DNA from: Pseudomonas sp. StFLB209 | Lineage (GTDB): Bacteria; Pseudomonadota; Gammaproteobacteria; Pseudomonadales; Pseudomonadaceae | Assembly: GCF_000829415.1 (NCBI RefSeq) | Contig: NZ_AP014637.1 | Coordinates: forward strand, 3,241,001 to 3,305,000 | Direction of reading: 5' to 3' | Length of the DNA: 64,000 nucleotides | Part shown: piece by piece, positions 49,807 to 57,728 of the stretch | Layout of the letters: each line of letters opens with the position of its first letter | Position numbering within the stretch: position 1 is the stretch's first letter | Made by a program: the position numbers and the translations under genes | Notes under the pieces: model-generated | What the model was told of the DNA's origin: nothing | Databases searched by the model: none | What the model saw: the letters and a program-made list of their open reading frames with translations, nothing else

Positions 49807-50886
49807 TTACGAATTCTTTGCCGAATGTTGTTTGCGTTTCGTCGGTGTTGGCGCGGACAAGCCTTCAAAGTAATCAACCAATGTCTTGCCCCAGCGCAGC
49901 ACTTTTTGAACCTCCTGACTCTGCTCCAGCAGTTCAGCACTGGGCTGTTGCCATTGCTCGGGCGGCAGCGGCCTGGACCATTGCGCAACCTCACGCGGCA
50001 GGCTTTTCCTCGGCAGGCCGTTGATCCAGGCTGCCAGGCGGCAGGGCAGGTGCCAGCCGCTGACACCCTGGATCAGCACGAAGCCGAGCAGGTAAACGAG
50101 GTAGTTGTGGTCTCTGCGGTAGACATAGCGGCACAGCTCAAAGTATTCCACCGTCCCTTCTTCGTACTTGGGGTCGATAAAGCGTCCCGGCAAGGCTTCG
50201 GGGCCTTCTTCCATATAGACCCGAATCGCCTCCCACTCGGCGATGGCAAAGGCTGGGCTGTAGCAGGCAATGTTTACCCACATTTGCTGGGTCGCTTCGC
50301 TATTGCGCAGGCAAAGCAGCAGTTCGTGGTTTTGCTGAGTGCCATATTTGCTCGGCACGAGACGGCTGCTGAGGCAGGCAATCACACTTTCCCAAGGGAT
50401 GATGCAGGGTTTGTCACCGCGCTTGGCCACATAGGCCACTTCCCGCCGTTGACGGTTGAAGCGGATGGGCGGGATACGGGACAGGACCCAGATGGCGTGG
50501 AGGATGGGGAGGCCGGTGATTGATGCTATAAGTGCCAAAATAATCGGAAGGAAATTGCCTCCGGTGAACATAACTACAATGACTTCAAAAAAGGGACGAT
50601 CCAATGCTATAACGCCGACCAAATCTAAACCCAGCGCAGTCAAGAAATAGAGAAGGCTTACTCCTAAAACGCTGCCTATGAAAAATCTGATGGAAAGCTC
50701 AAAAGAAGCTTTGCCTAGCATAAAGTCCATGTAGGTTTGGTTAGCGTTCTTTTGCAGTTCCCTGCCACTGAAAGGTTTGACTCCAGTCGGTAATGGCAGT
50801 GGCGCCAGATAAAAAACTTGCTGGTCTGGCTCGTGCTCAGTATCACCGGCACGCGGGAGGCGGTCGTATTTATTATCGGTTGTCAT
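49807..50886 (-). CDS. Candidate T6SS immunity protein, copy 3 (short C-terminus)
   Basis: A 359-residue membrane protein beginning MTTDNKYDRLPRAGDTEHEP. It has hydrophobic segments at ~68-95 and ~110-137, a soluble domain, and another segment near LVYLLGFVLIQGVSGW. Divergent residues ~76-123 read VSLLYFLTALGLDL… with the shared anchor DRPFFE in the middle. The C-terminus differs from the other copies: after LSAP it ends TPTKRKQHSAKNS and lacks the ~27-residue tail. Its start overlaps the stop of copy 2 by 14 bp. It lies third and last in the series downstream of the effector. Possibly a DUF6708-type protein; the immunity role is inferred from position and multiplicity. Confidence 0.8.
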   Translation of the reverse strand: MTTDNKYDRLPRAGDTEHEPDQQVFYLAPLPLPTGVKPFSGRELQKNANQTYMDFMLGKASFELSIRFFIGSVLGVSLLYFLTALGLDLVGVIALDRPFFEVIVVMFTGGNFLPIILALIASITGLPILHAIWVLSRIPPIRFNRQRREVAYVAKRGDKPCIIPWESVIACLSSRLVPSKYGTQQNHELLLCLRNSEATQQMWVNIACYSPAFAIAEWEAIRVYMEEGPEALPGRFIDPKYEEGTVEYFELCRYVYRRDHNYLVYLLGFVLIQGVSGWHLPCRLAAWINGLPRKSLPREVAQWSRPLPPEQWQQPSAELLEQSQEVQKVLRWGKTLVDYFEGLSAPTPTKRKQHSAKNS

Positions 50887-52033
50887 TGATGGGCTTTTCG
50901 CGGCTATCTTGGGGGAGATAATCAGGGGCGAGGACGATCGTTATTTGCTTTTTGCGTGACTTCTTTGACGAAGATTTTTTGCTCTTGGTCTCGGGCGGTG
51001 CGGACAGTTCTTTAAAGTAATCAACCAAGGTCTTGCCCCGATGCAGCACCTTGTGCACCTCTTTGCTCTGTTCAAGCAGCTCAGCACCGGGCTGTTGCCA
51101 TTGCTCGGGCGGCAACGGCTTTGACCATTGCGCAACCTCACGCGGCAGGCTTTTCCTCGGCAGGCCGTTGATCCAGGCTGCCAGGCGGCAGGGCAGGTGC
51201 CAGCCGCTGACACCCTGGATCAGCACGAAGCCGAGCAGGTAAACGAGGTAGTTGTGGTCTCTACGGTAGACATAGCGGCACAGCTCAAAGTATTCCACCG
51301 TCCCTTCTTCGTACTTGGGGTCGATAAAGCGTCCCGGCAAGGCTTCGGGGCCTTCTTCCATATAGACCCGAATCGCCTCCCACTCGGCGATGGCAAAGGC
51401 TGGGCTGTAGCAGGCAATGTTTACCCACATTTGCTGGGTCGCTTCGCTATTGCGCAGGCAAAGCAGCAGTTCGTGGCTTTGCTGCGTGCCATATTTGCTC
51501 GGCACGAGACGGCTGCTGAGGCAGGCAATCACACTTTCCCAAGGGATGATGCAGGGTTTGTCACCGCGCTTGGCCACATAGGCCACTTCCCGCCGTTGAC
51601 GGTTGAAGCGGATGGGCGGGATACGGGACAGGACCCAGATGGCGTGGAGGATAGGGAGGCCGGTGATTAGAAAAATACCTATTAAATAGGCAGGTGTAAA
51701 ATAACCGTCGAACAGCAGAATATCTAGTCCCTCAAAAAAGGGACGATCAAAGTTGACAAAAGCATAGAGTCCAAGGGAAAAGCCAATAAGGAACAGGAAT
51801 AGACTCATCCCCAAGACGCTGCCTATGAAAAACCTGATGGAGAGCTCAAAAGAAGCTTTGCCTAACATGAAGTCCATGTAGGTTTCGTTAGCGTTCTTTT
51901 GCAGTTCTCTGCAACTGAACGGCTTGACTCCAGTCGGTAATGGCAGTGGCGCCAGATAAAAAACTTGCTGGTCTGGCTCGTGCTCAGTATCACCGGCACG
52001 CGGGAGGCGGTCGTATTTATTATCGGTTGTCAT
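50873..52033 (-). CDS. Candidate T6SS immunity protein, copy 2
   Basis: A 386-residue paralogue, nearly identical to the other copies at the start (residues 1-75) and in the soluble part from ~125 (GLPILHAIWVLSRIPPIRFN). Its variable window (~76-123) is the most different of the three: MSLFLFLIGFSLGLYAFVNF then DRPFFEGLDILL… and YLIGIFLITG. The C-terminus ends in a Lys/Ser-rich stretch (KSKKSSSKKSRKKQ) and LAPDYLPQDSREKPINDNR. The last 14 bp overlap the start of copy 3. Membrane location and sequence repetition suggest that it protects against the membrane-active effector encoded upstream. Confidence 0.82.
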   Translation of the reverse strand: MTTDNKYDRLPRAGDTEHEPDQQVFYLAPLPLPTGVKPFSCRELQKNANETYMDFMLGKASFELSIRFFIGSVLGMSLFLFLIGFSLGLYAFVNFDRPFFEGLDILLFDGYFTPAYLIGIFLITGLPILHAIWVLSRIPPIRFNRQRREVAYVAKRGDKPCIIPWESVIACLSSRLVPSKYGTQQSHELLLCLRNSEATQQMWVNIACYSPAFAIAEWEAIRVYMEEGPEALPGRFIDPKYEEGTVEYFELCRYVYRRDHNYLVYLLGFVLIQGVSGWHLPCRLAAWINGLPRKSLPREVAQWSKPLPPEQWQQPGAELLEQSKEVHKVLHRGKTLVDYFKELSAPPETKSKKSSSKKSRKKQITIVLAPDYLPQDSREKPINDNR

Positions 52034-53180
52034 TGATGGGCTTTTCGCGGCTATCTTGGGGGAGATAATCAGGGGCGAGGACGATCGCTATTTGCTTTTT
52101 GCGTGACTTCTTTGACAAAGACTTTTTGCTCTTGGTCTCGGGCGGTGCGGACAGTTCTTGAAAGTAATCAACCAAGGTCTTGCCCCGATGCAGCACCTTG
52201 TGCACCTCTTTGCTCTGTTCAAGCAGCTCAGCACTGGGCTGTTGCCATTGCTCGGGCGGCAGCGGCCTGGACCATTGCGCGACCTCACGCGGCAGGCTTT
52301 TCCTCGGCAGGCCGTTGATCCAGGCTGCCAGGCGGCAGGGCAGGTGCCAGCCGCTGACACCCTGGATCAGCACGAAGCCGAGCAGGTAAACGAGGTAGTT
52401 GTGGTCTCTGCGGTAGACATGGCGGCACAGCTCAAAGTATTCCACCGTCCCTTCTTCGTACTTGGGGTCGATAAAGCGTCCCGGCAAGGCTTCGGGGCCT
52501 TCTTCCATATAGACCCGAATCGCCTCCCACTCGGCGATGGCAAAGGCTGGGCTGTAGCAGGCAATGTTTACCCACATTTGCTGGGTCGCTTCGCTATTGC
52601 GCAGGCAAAGCAGCAGTTCGTGGCTTTGCTGAGTGCCATATTTGGTTGGCACGAGACGGCTGCTGAGACAGGCAATCACACTTTCCCAAGGGATGATGCA
52701 GGGTTTGTCACCGCGCTTGGCCACATAGGCCACTTCGCGACGCTGACGGTTGAAGCGGATGGGCGGGATACGGGACAGGACCCAGATGGCGTGGAGGATG
52801 GGGAGGCCGGTGATTGATGCTATAAGTGTCAGAATGAATGGAATGAACCCGCGGTCAGAGAACAATAAGCTGAGCGCTTCAAAGAAAGGGCGTTTAAATA
52901 CAAAGAATATGTAAATGTCTAGACTCAGGGCTACCAGGAAAAAGATTAGGCTTACTCCCAGAACACTGCCAATAAAGAATCTGATGGAAAGCTCAAAAGA
53001 AGCTTTACCTAGCATAAAATCCATGTAGGTTTGGTTAGCGTTCTTTTGCAGTTCCCTGCCACTGAAGGGTTTGACTCCAGTCGGTAATGGCAGTGGGGCC
53101 AGATAAAAAACTTGCTGGTCTGGCTCGTCCTCGGTATCGCCGGCACGAGGGAGTCGGTCGTATTTATTATCGGTTTTCAT
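52020..53180 (-). CDS. Candidate T6SS immunity protein, copy 1 (next to the effector)
   Basis: A 386-residue protein starting MKTDNKYDRLPRAGDTEDEP. ATG at 53178-53180 matches the start of the other two copies; an upstream in-frame stretch lies inside the effector gene and is not used. It has two N-terminal hydrophobic segments separated by the anchor KRPFFE, a soluble domain (RQRREVAYVAKRGDKPC; WESVIACLSS) and a C-terminal hydrophobic stretch. The variable window reads VSLIFFLVALSLDIYIFFVF and so on. Its 5' end overlaps the effector's stop by 14 bp, the classical arrangement for an immunity gene. The upstream toxin has membrane segments, so an integral-membrane immunity protein fits. The family name is not certain (DUF6708 possible). 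Confidence 0.83.
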   Translation of the reverse strand: MKTDNKYDRLPRAGDTEDEPDQQVFYLAPLPLPTGVKPFSGRELQKNANQTYMDFMLGKASFELSIRFFIGSVLGVSLIFFLVALSLDIYIFFVFKRPFFEALSLLFSDRGFIPFILTLIASITGLPILHAIWVLSRIPPIRFNRQRREVAYVAKRGDKPCIIPWESVIACLSSRLVPTKYGTQQSHELLLCLRNSEATQQMWVNIACYSPAFAIAEWEAIRVYMEEGPEALPGRFIDPKYEEGTVEYFELCRHVYRRDHNYLVYLLGFVLIQGVSGWHLPCRLAAWINGLPRKSLPREVAQWSRPLPPEQWQQPSAELLEQSKEVHKVLHRGKTLVDYFQELSAPPETKSKKSLSKKSRKKQIAIVLAPDYLPQDSREKPINDNR

Positions 53181-56100
53181 TGATAAGCTTTCTGGTGATC
53201 TGGGTCGGAGGAAGTTCAGCTGTAATACTGGGCGGTACAATCAGCGGGGTGATCGATTTATTGAGCATGTCCTGAGTGAGCGTAACGCGATAATTCAGGT
53301 AGCCGGTGTCCGCATTAAGAAAGTCCTCGGCCAGCGCAGGCTTTACCGCCAGGCACAGCTCCAGAGTTACTTGATGTCCCTGAAGCTCCGTGGGAATGCT
53401 GAGTTGTAGAGTCAGTGGCATGATGCCTGCAATGCTCAGCATTTCCCGGAAAGACTCGCTGAACTCTCGTTTGTCCGGGCCGTTCAGCCAGGTGACTCTC
53501 CAGCGCAGCGAGTCGCTGTCCAGCGTGCCGGGTGTCATTGCTGGCAGGATTAACTGCAATACCCTGGCCGACTCTTGCGTGGCAGGGTCTTCTGCGATGC
53601 CTTTGTCGATGATCGTTGGGCGCAGGGTCGACTCTGCCAGTTTCTGCCGTGATTGAGCATCGCTCCATCCCTGAGGTTGAGTGCCCCATGCGCAGCCGAC
53701 CAACCAGCGTTGCAAGTGGTCAAGATGGTAGAAGTTATAGAGAGCCTCGCCGGCCAGCTGTAGAGCCAGAGCGGCCAGCCCCCAAAGATTCAAGCGAGCG
53801 GAGAGACTTAAGAATCTGGTCCCTCGGGTAGCCCACGCCTGATTGGCCACCAGTTTTCGCTGTGACGGATCGGCTTTGAGGACTTCCCTCAGTAATCCAC
53901 CAAATTCTTTAACCGCAGCGCCACTTTGAGTTACAGCGACTCCTGAGGCGATCAGGTCGCCGCTCAAGCCGATAAACGCAGCGGTGCGTTCTTCCCATGT
54001 GCCTGTGGATATTGCATCGCGCCACTTGTTCATATTTTTGCCGAGTATGTAGGCGGACGGTATGACGTTCAATATGGCCACGCCGCCACCGAGACCCAAG
54101 CCAAGTTTGCCTATCTTGACCGCAGGCAGAGCGCCTGCTGAGTGGCTGGCAAGCGTCGTTACTCTTGCCATTGCTCTATCCAGCATCGCAATGTTGGTCA
54201 GTTGGTAGACGGTCAGGCTACTATTGGTAAAGCTGATAAGTGCAACAGTTATCAGTATCAGATTTTGGCGGTACAGCTCTTCTTTTTCAGAGTCTTTCAG
54301 TACCGTTTCCACAGCCGCTTTCAAATTCATCAGTTGAAAAACGCTCAGTATCGAAGGCACCAACCCACTCTTGAACGCCGCCCGATAAGTTCCCGAAGTG
54401 CCGTATCCGCCAAGCGCCCCCGCCTGTACTCGACGAACCTCATCCTGCAAGGCCATGCGTTGTGACTCTGGCATATCCAGCCTGACCCCTATATACCCAC
54501 TTGGTAAGGTATTGGTCGGTGATGTCGAGCTGTCGATCAAACGCCCCAACGCCCTTCGTTGATGGCGGACAGTTGAAAGTTTCTGCTGAACAAGGTGCCT
54601 TTCCTGTTTTATTTCATACCGCTCTTCAGGTGTCAGTCTTCGGCTCTGGGCGCGTTTTCTCAGACGGTTGGCCGTTCGGCGCAATTGCGTCTCTTCCTCC
54701 GTCCACTGATGAAAGCGCACCAAGCGCTGTTTGAACTCTGCGATATCCGACTCGTTGGCGATTTGCAGATGCAGGCCTTCGGTTTGCAGTGCGACCAGCA
54801 TGCCAAGTCGTTGGGCGCGGTTGGTGGCTTGGGCCATCTTGTCCAGATGCGCTTTCAGGTCCTGGCTGTCGAGCAGTGACTGGGTTTGCGCGTGCCAGTC
54901 ATTCAGGCTGTTGGCAATGGCGGGGATGTAGCTGGCCAGAACCCCCTGATGCAGCGCCTGCAACTGCGGTGGCAGGTTCAGGCTGGTGGACCAGTGGTTG
55001 TTCATGATCCGTTCGATTTGCGCGAGCCGGCTGCTGGCGTCGGCCAGGCCGGAGGTGAAGTTGCGCGTGTCGTCCAGCCACTTGGTCAGGTCGCCCACCT
55101 TGGTTTTCAGGTAGCTGACATCCAGTCGGGTCTGAAAAGCCGGCAAGATGAAGTGCGGATTGTTGTCAAAGAACTCGCCCACCTTGCGCAGGCCTTCGTC
55201 AGTGCGGCACAGGTCGCGCATGCAGTTTTGTTCGAGGCTCAGCGCGTGGTGCAGTTGCCCTTTGCGTTCTGCGGGGTTGAAGTACCAGGCGCTGCGATGA
55301 AATTCGCCGCTGGCAAACAGTTCGACACGATCTTCGCTCACCTCATCCAGACGCTGCTGCCAGCGCTTGAGGTGGGCACGTTCCTGTTGCAGATAGCTCT
55401 GCATCTCTTCATGGCGAACAAGGTCGTGAATACCTCTGGCGCCGATCCCAACACCATTCAAGACGCCCTGACTGGTGTCGTTGAGTGCCTCTATTTCACT
55501 TTTCAGGTCCTCATAACGCTGCTTGCCCAGCGCCTTGATCATCTCTTGCTGACGCAGGTCCATGGTTTGTCTGGCCAACTGCGTAGCAGGTGTCTGCATG
55601 GGAATGACTTCTCCCCGGTTTGAGTAAGTAATGCCGTGCCGATAGGGCGGTGTCAGGTCCTGGCGGTGTTCCCAGAGCCATTTGTTGCGGGCATTGACCC
55701 AGGCATAGATCCGCGTGCGCTCCTGTTCGGTGGTGGCGTGCAGCAGGAGGGGAAGGTCGGCCGGGGTCTTGCGCGCGGTGTGTTCACCCACGGTCATCAG
55801 GGTGTCGATGTAGCTGGCGGTGATGTAACGCAGTTCGTTGTCGTGCTCTTCGCGCCAATTGCTGATCCAATCGACGATCGTGTCTTGCTCCTGGGCCAGG
55901 TCCTGCAGAATGCCCAGGCTGTCTTCGAGCACCAGGTAGAGATGGTCGTGCTCGTAGCGGCTCACCAGAATCTGCTTCAGCTCACCGATATGGGCCTCAC
56001 GAAACAGCCTCTGGTGCTCCCAGCAGTAGTCTTCACGCTCCTGTTCAGGCGTACCGGGTACGGCGCACTGGGCCGCAGGTGGTTCAGCGACTTCTGCCAA

Positions 56101-56652
56101 TTGCAGCGCAACCTGCATCTCGACCCGTAGATGCTTGCCGCCATGCTGGCAGTCGGCCTTGGCCAGATGGATTTGTTGCATGAAGTAGTAGCGGTCTGCT
56201 GCGCTGTGCAGCACCTGTGAGCACTTGGCGGCGCTCCATTGCAGCTCGGCGTACGCCACATGCAACATGGCGTCTTTGGCGAAAATCAGCTCGGGTTCGC
56301 CAACCGGTGTCTGGCGCAGATCCTGAGTGACTTCGCCACCCCGCCACAGACATTCCTCCAATAGCCCGTCGGCAAGGCGGTATTCATGCAGCAGGCGGCT
56401 GCTTTCTTCAATGATGTACAGGTAGCCGTCGCGGACCAGGCGCAGACCCAGCGGCCTTTTGAGGTTTCGATAACGCTCGCCGTCGGGTTTGCTGTGCAGG
56501 CGCTCCACTCGCCCGTAACGAAGCGGGATCAGTTGCACCTTGTCCCCCGTCAGCGGGCAGGCACTGACGTTGTTCATCACGTCCAGATGACTTTTTGCCC
56601 GCGCCTCCCAGTAGGCTTTTTCCAGCGGGCTCAAGGTGGTTTTGCGACTCAT
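53167..56652 (-). CDS. Type VI secretion effector with MIX motif, VasX-like / BTH_I2691-like
   Basis: A 1161-residue protein. The N-terminus has ACPLTGDKVQLIPLRYGRVE and, at residues 73-81, VRDGYLYII. The latter fits the MIX marker h-R-x-G-h-h-Y-h-h of T6SS effectors and the VasX N-terminal pattern. The middle is helical with coiled-coil-prone parts (~600-740, e.g. LRRTANRLRKRAQSRRLTPE). Hydrophobic segments lie at ~797-815, ~843-870, ~892-908 and ~955-970, followed by ~190 soluble residues. This resembles colicin-like, pore-forming VasX and the family annotated 'T6SS effector BTH_I2691'. Its ATG overlaps the stop of the DUF4123 adaptor (ATGA) and its stop overlaps the first immunity gene. 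Pore formation is inferred; no enzymatic motif was seen. Confidence 0.88.
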   Translation of the reverse strand: MSRKTTLSPLEKAYWEARAKSHLDVMNNVSACPLTGDKVQLIPLRYGRVERLHSKPDGERYRNLKRPLGLRLVRDGYLYIIEESSRLLHEYRLADGLLEECLWRGGEVTQDLRQTPVGEPELIFAKDAMLHVAYAELQWSAAKCSQVLHSAADRYYFMQQIHLAKADCQHGGKHLRVEMQVALQLAEVAEPPAAQCAVPGTPEQEREDYCWEHQRLFREAHIGELKQILVSRYEHDHLYLVLEDSLGILQDLAQEQDTIVDWISNWREEHDNELRYITASYIDTLMTVGEHTARKTPADLPLLLHATTEQERTRIYAWVNARNKWLWEHRQDLTPPYRHGITYSNRGEVIPMQTPATQLARQTMDLRQQEMIKALGKQRYEDLKSEIEALNDTSQGVLNGVGIGARGIHDLVRHEEMQSYLQQERAHLKRWQQRLDEVSEDRVELFASGEFHRSAWYFNPAERKGQLHHALSLEQNCMRDLCRTDEGLRKVGEFFDNNPHFILPAFQTRLDVSYLKTKVGDLTKWLDDTRNFTSGLADASSRLAQIERIMNNHWSTSLNLPPQLQALHQGVLASYIPAIANSLNDWHAQTQSLLDSQDLKAHLDKMAQATNRAQRLGMLVALQTEGLHLQIANESDIAEFKQRLVRFHQWTEEETQLRRTANRLRKRAQSRRLTPEERYEIKQERHLVQQKLSTVRHQRRALGRLIDSSTSPTNTLPSGYIGVRLDMPESQRMALQDEVRRVQAGALGGYGTSGTYRAAFKSGLVPSILSVFQLMNLKAAVETVLKDSEKEELYRQNLILITVALISFTNSSLTVYQLTNIAMLDRAMARVTTLASHSAGALPAVKIGKLGLGLGGGVAILNVIPSAYILGKNMNKWRDAISTGTWEERTAAFIGLSGDLIASGVAVTQSGAAVKEFGGLLREVLKADPSQRKLVANQAWATRGTRFLSLSARLNLWGLAALALQLAGEALYNFYHLDHLQRWLVGCAWGTQPQGWSDAQSRQKLAESTLRPTIIDKGIAEDPATQESARVLQLILPAMTPGTLDSDSLRWRVTWLNGPDKREFSESFREMLSIAGIMPLTLQLSIPTELQGHQVTLELCLAVKPALAEDFLNADTGYLNYRVTLTQDMLNKSITPLIVPPSITAELPPTQITRKLINENR

Positions 56653-57530
56653 GAGAGGGCTCCAGTACGCGCTCGTTCCACCACCAGGGCGTTGGCCTGC
56701 TGAATACGTTGGGAGTGAGTCAATGACGACACGTTGAGCACCAGTTGGCGGATATCGGCATGAGCTTCGGGTGGCTGGCGGTCGAGAAACTGGCTGACGT
56801 TGGCGTAATGAAACAGATCAATCTCGGTGCTGAAGCCCATTTCGCAGGCTTGCCGGGCAAGCCTGTACAAGTGCTGGTAGCGGTGCGCCAGGCTGGCGTC
56901 GGGCAAATAGTCGGGAAAGAACCGGTGCATGTGCTGCTCCAGTTCGACGACCTTGATGCGCAGGTCGGCGTCACCCAAGGCCTGGGTCTGGGCCGGGTTG
57001 AGGCAGTACAAGGCAGCGTTATGATCAGGTGCCGCGCAGCCCTCACGGACGTGGCGTATCCAGCGCTGATCGATGACGTCGACGGCGTACAACTGGTCGA
57101 TTGGGCCGAACAGGCGGTTATCCGTGTGCCGGGGATACAGGCCAAACAGGGCGTTGGCGACGAGCGGGTCAGAGATATTCAGATAGGTCGGCTTACGTCC
57201 AGGCTCATCGACAAACAGCAGCCAGCGCAGATGCTGGAGCAGGGCGTCTGTCGTTGCCTGGCTGAACAGCAGTAAGCCCCACTCTTTGCCTGCCTGTTCG
57301 AGAAACAACTGATAGACCGGATCATGGCTGTCTGTAATCGCCGCCAGGTAGGGGGACTTGTCTACCAGGTCCTTGAAGCGGGTCATCAGAAACACCGGAT
57401 GCGCATCAATATCGCCCCGACACTGGTAAAGCGTTTTGGCCAGTTGTGGGACGTTGACTGCGTTGAACAGCACAAAGGCGTTACAGCTTGACCAGGGAAG
57501 ATTGGCGGGGCCGGATTCGAGTTCGGACAT
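56649..57530 (-). CDS. T6SS effector adaptor/chaperone, DUF4123
   Basis: A 293-residue protein of the DUF4123 (Tap/TEC) type. It contains SSCNAFVLFNAVNVPQLAKTLYQ, DSHDPVYQLFLEQAGKEWGLLLFS, LRWLLFVDEPGRKPTYLNISDP and LFGPIDQLYAVD, the last typical of the DUF4123 'L-x-G-P' region. Such adaptors load a cognate effector on a VgrG spike. ATG at 57528-57530 (MSELESGPANLPW) is preferred; an in-frame start 60 bases upstream adds a hydrophobic-looking stretch not expected in a cytosolic chaperone. It is the first gene of the module. No vgrG, hcp or PAAR gene lies in the window, so delivery must use T6SS parts encoded elsewhere. Confidence 0.87.
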   Translation of the reverse strand: MSELESGPANLPWSSCNAFVLFNAVNVPQLAKTLYQCRGDIDAHPVFLMTRFKDLVDKSPYLAAITDSHDPVYQLFLEQAGKEWGLLLFSQATTDALLQHLRWLLFVDEPGRKPTYLNISDPLVANALFGLYPRHTDNRLFGPIDQLYAVDVIDQRWIRHVREGCAAPDHNAALYCLNPAQTQALGDADLRIKVVELEQHMHRFFPDYLPDASLAHRYQHLYRLARQACEMGFSTEIDLFHYANVSQFLDRQPPEAHADIRQLVLNVSSLTHSQRIQQANALVVERARTGALS

Positions 57531-57677
57531 GGGCGCGGCTTCAAAAAATGCGAGAAGCGCGATAGTCGTCAGGGATGCGCAGGCGGGCAATGGGCTGTAG
57601 GTGCTTTAGGAATAGCCCTACAGTATTTGCAGAAAGGTCGCAGCCTGACGCGGCCAGTAAGCGTGTTCACAAACAAA

Positions 57678-57705
57678 AATGCCGGTCAGCGAACTGACCG
57701 GCATT
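57678..57705 (-). terminator. Rho-independent terminator after icmP
   Basis: A perfect 12-bp stem aatgccggtcag / ctgaccggcatt with a four-base loop is followed on the minus strand by a T-run (TTTTTGTTTGT). It lies 23 bp past the icmP stop and separates icmP from the type VI module inserted behind it. Confidence 0.88.
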
Positions 57706-57728
57706 GGATGACGCACCTTGCAACGTGA

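Larger units (their letters stand above)
49807..53180 (-). repeat. Three-copy tandem gene repeat, period 1147 bp
   Basis: Start codons end at 53180, 52033 and 50886, exactly 1147 bp apart, and internal landmarks (e.g. ttcgtacttg at 52455, 51308, 50161) have the same spacing. The copies are almost identical in DNA, apart from ~150-bp windows at about 52815-52964, 51668-51817 and 50521-50670. These windows are strongly divergent and more AT-rich. The 3' end of the last copy (below about 49860) also differs. Confidence 0.95.

Noticed and set aside
49807..53180. Tandem repeat as an assembly artefact
   Set aside because: The three copies differ in a coherent window, in SNPs and in the last tail while keeping open frames, which a duplicated assembly segment would not show.
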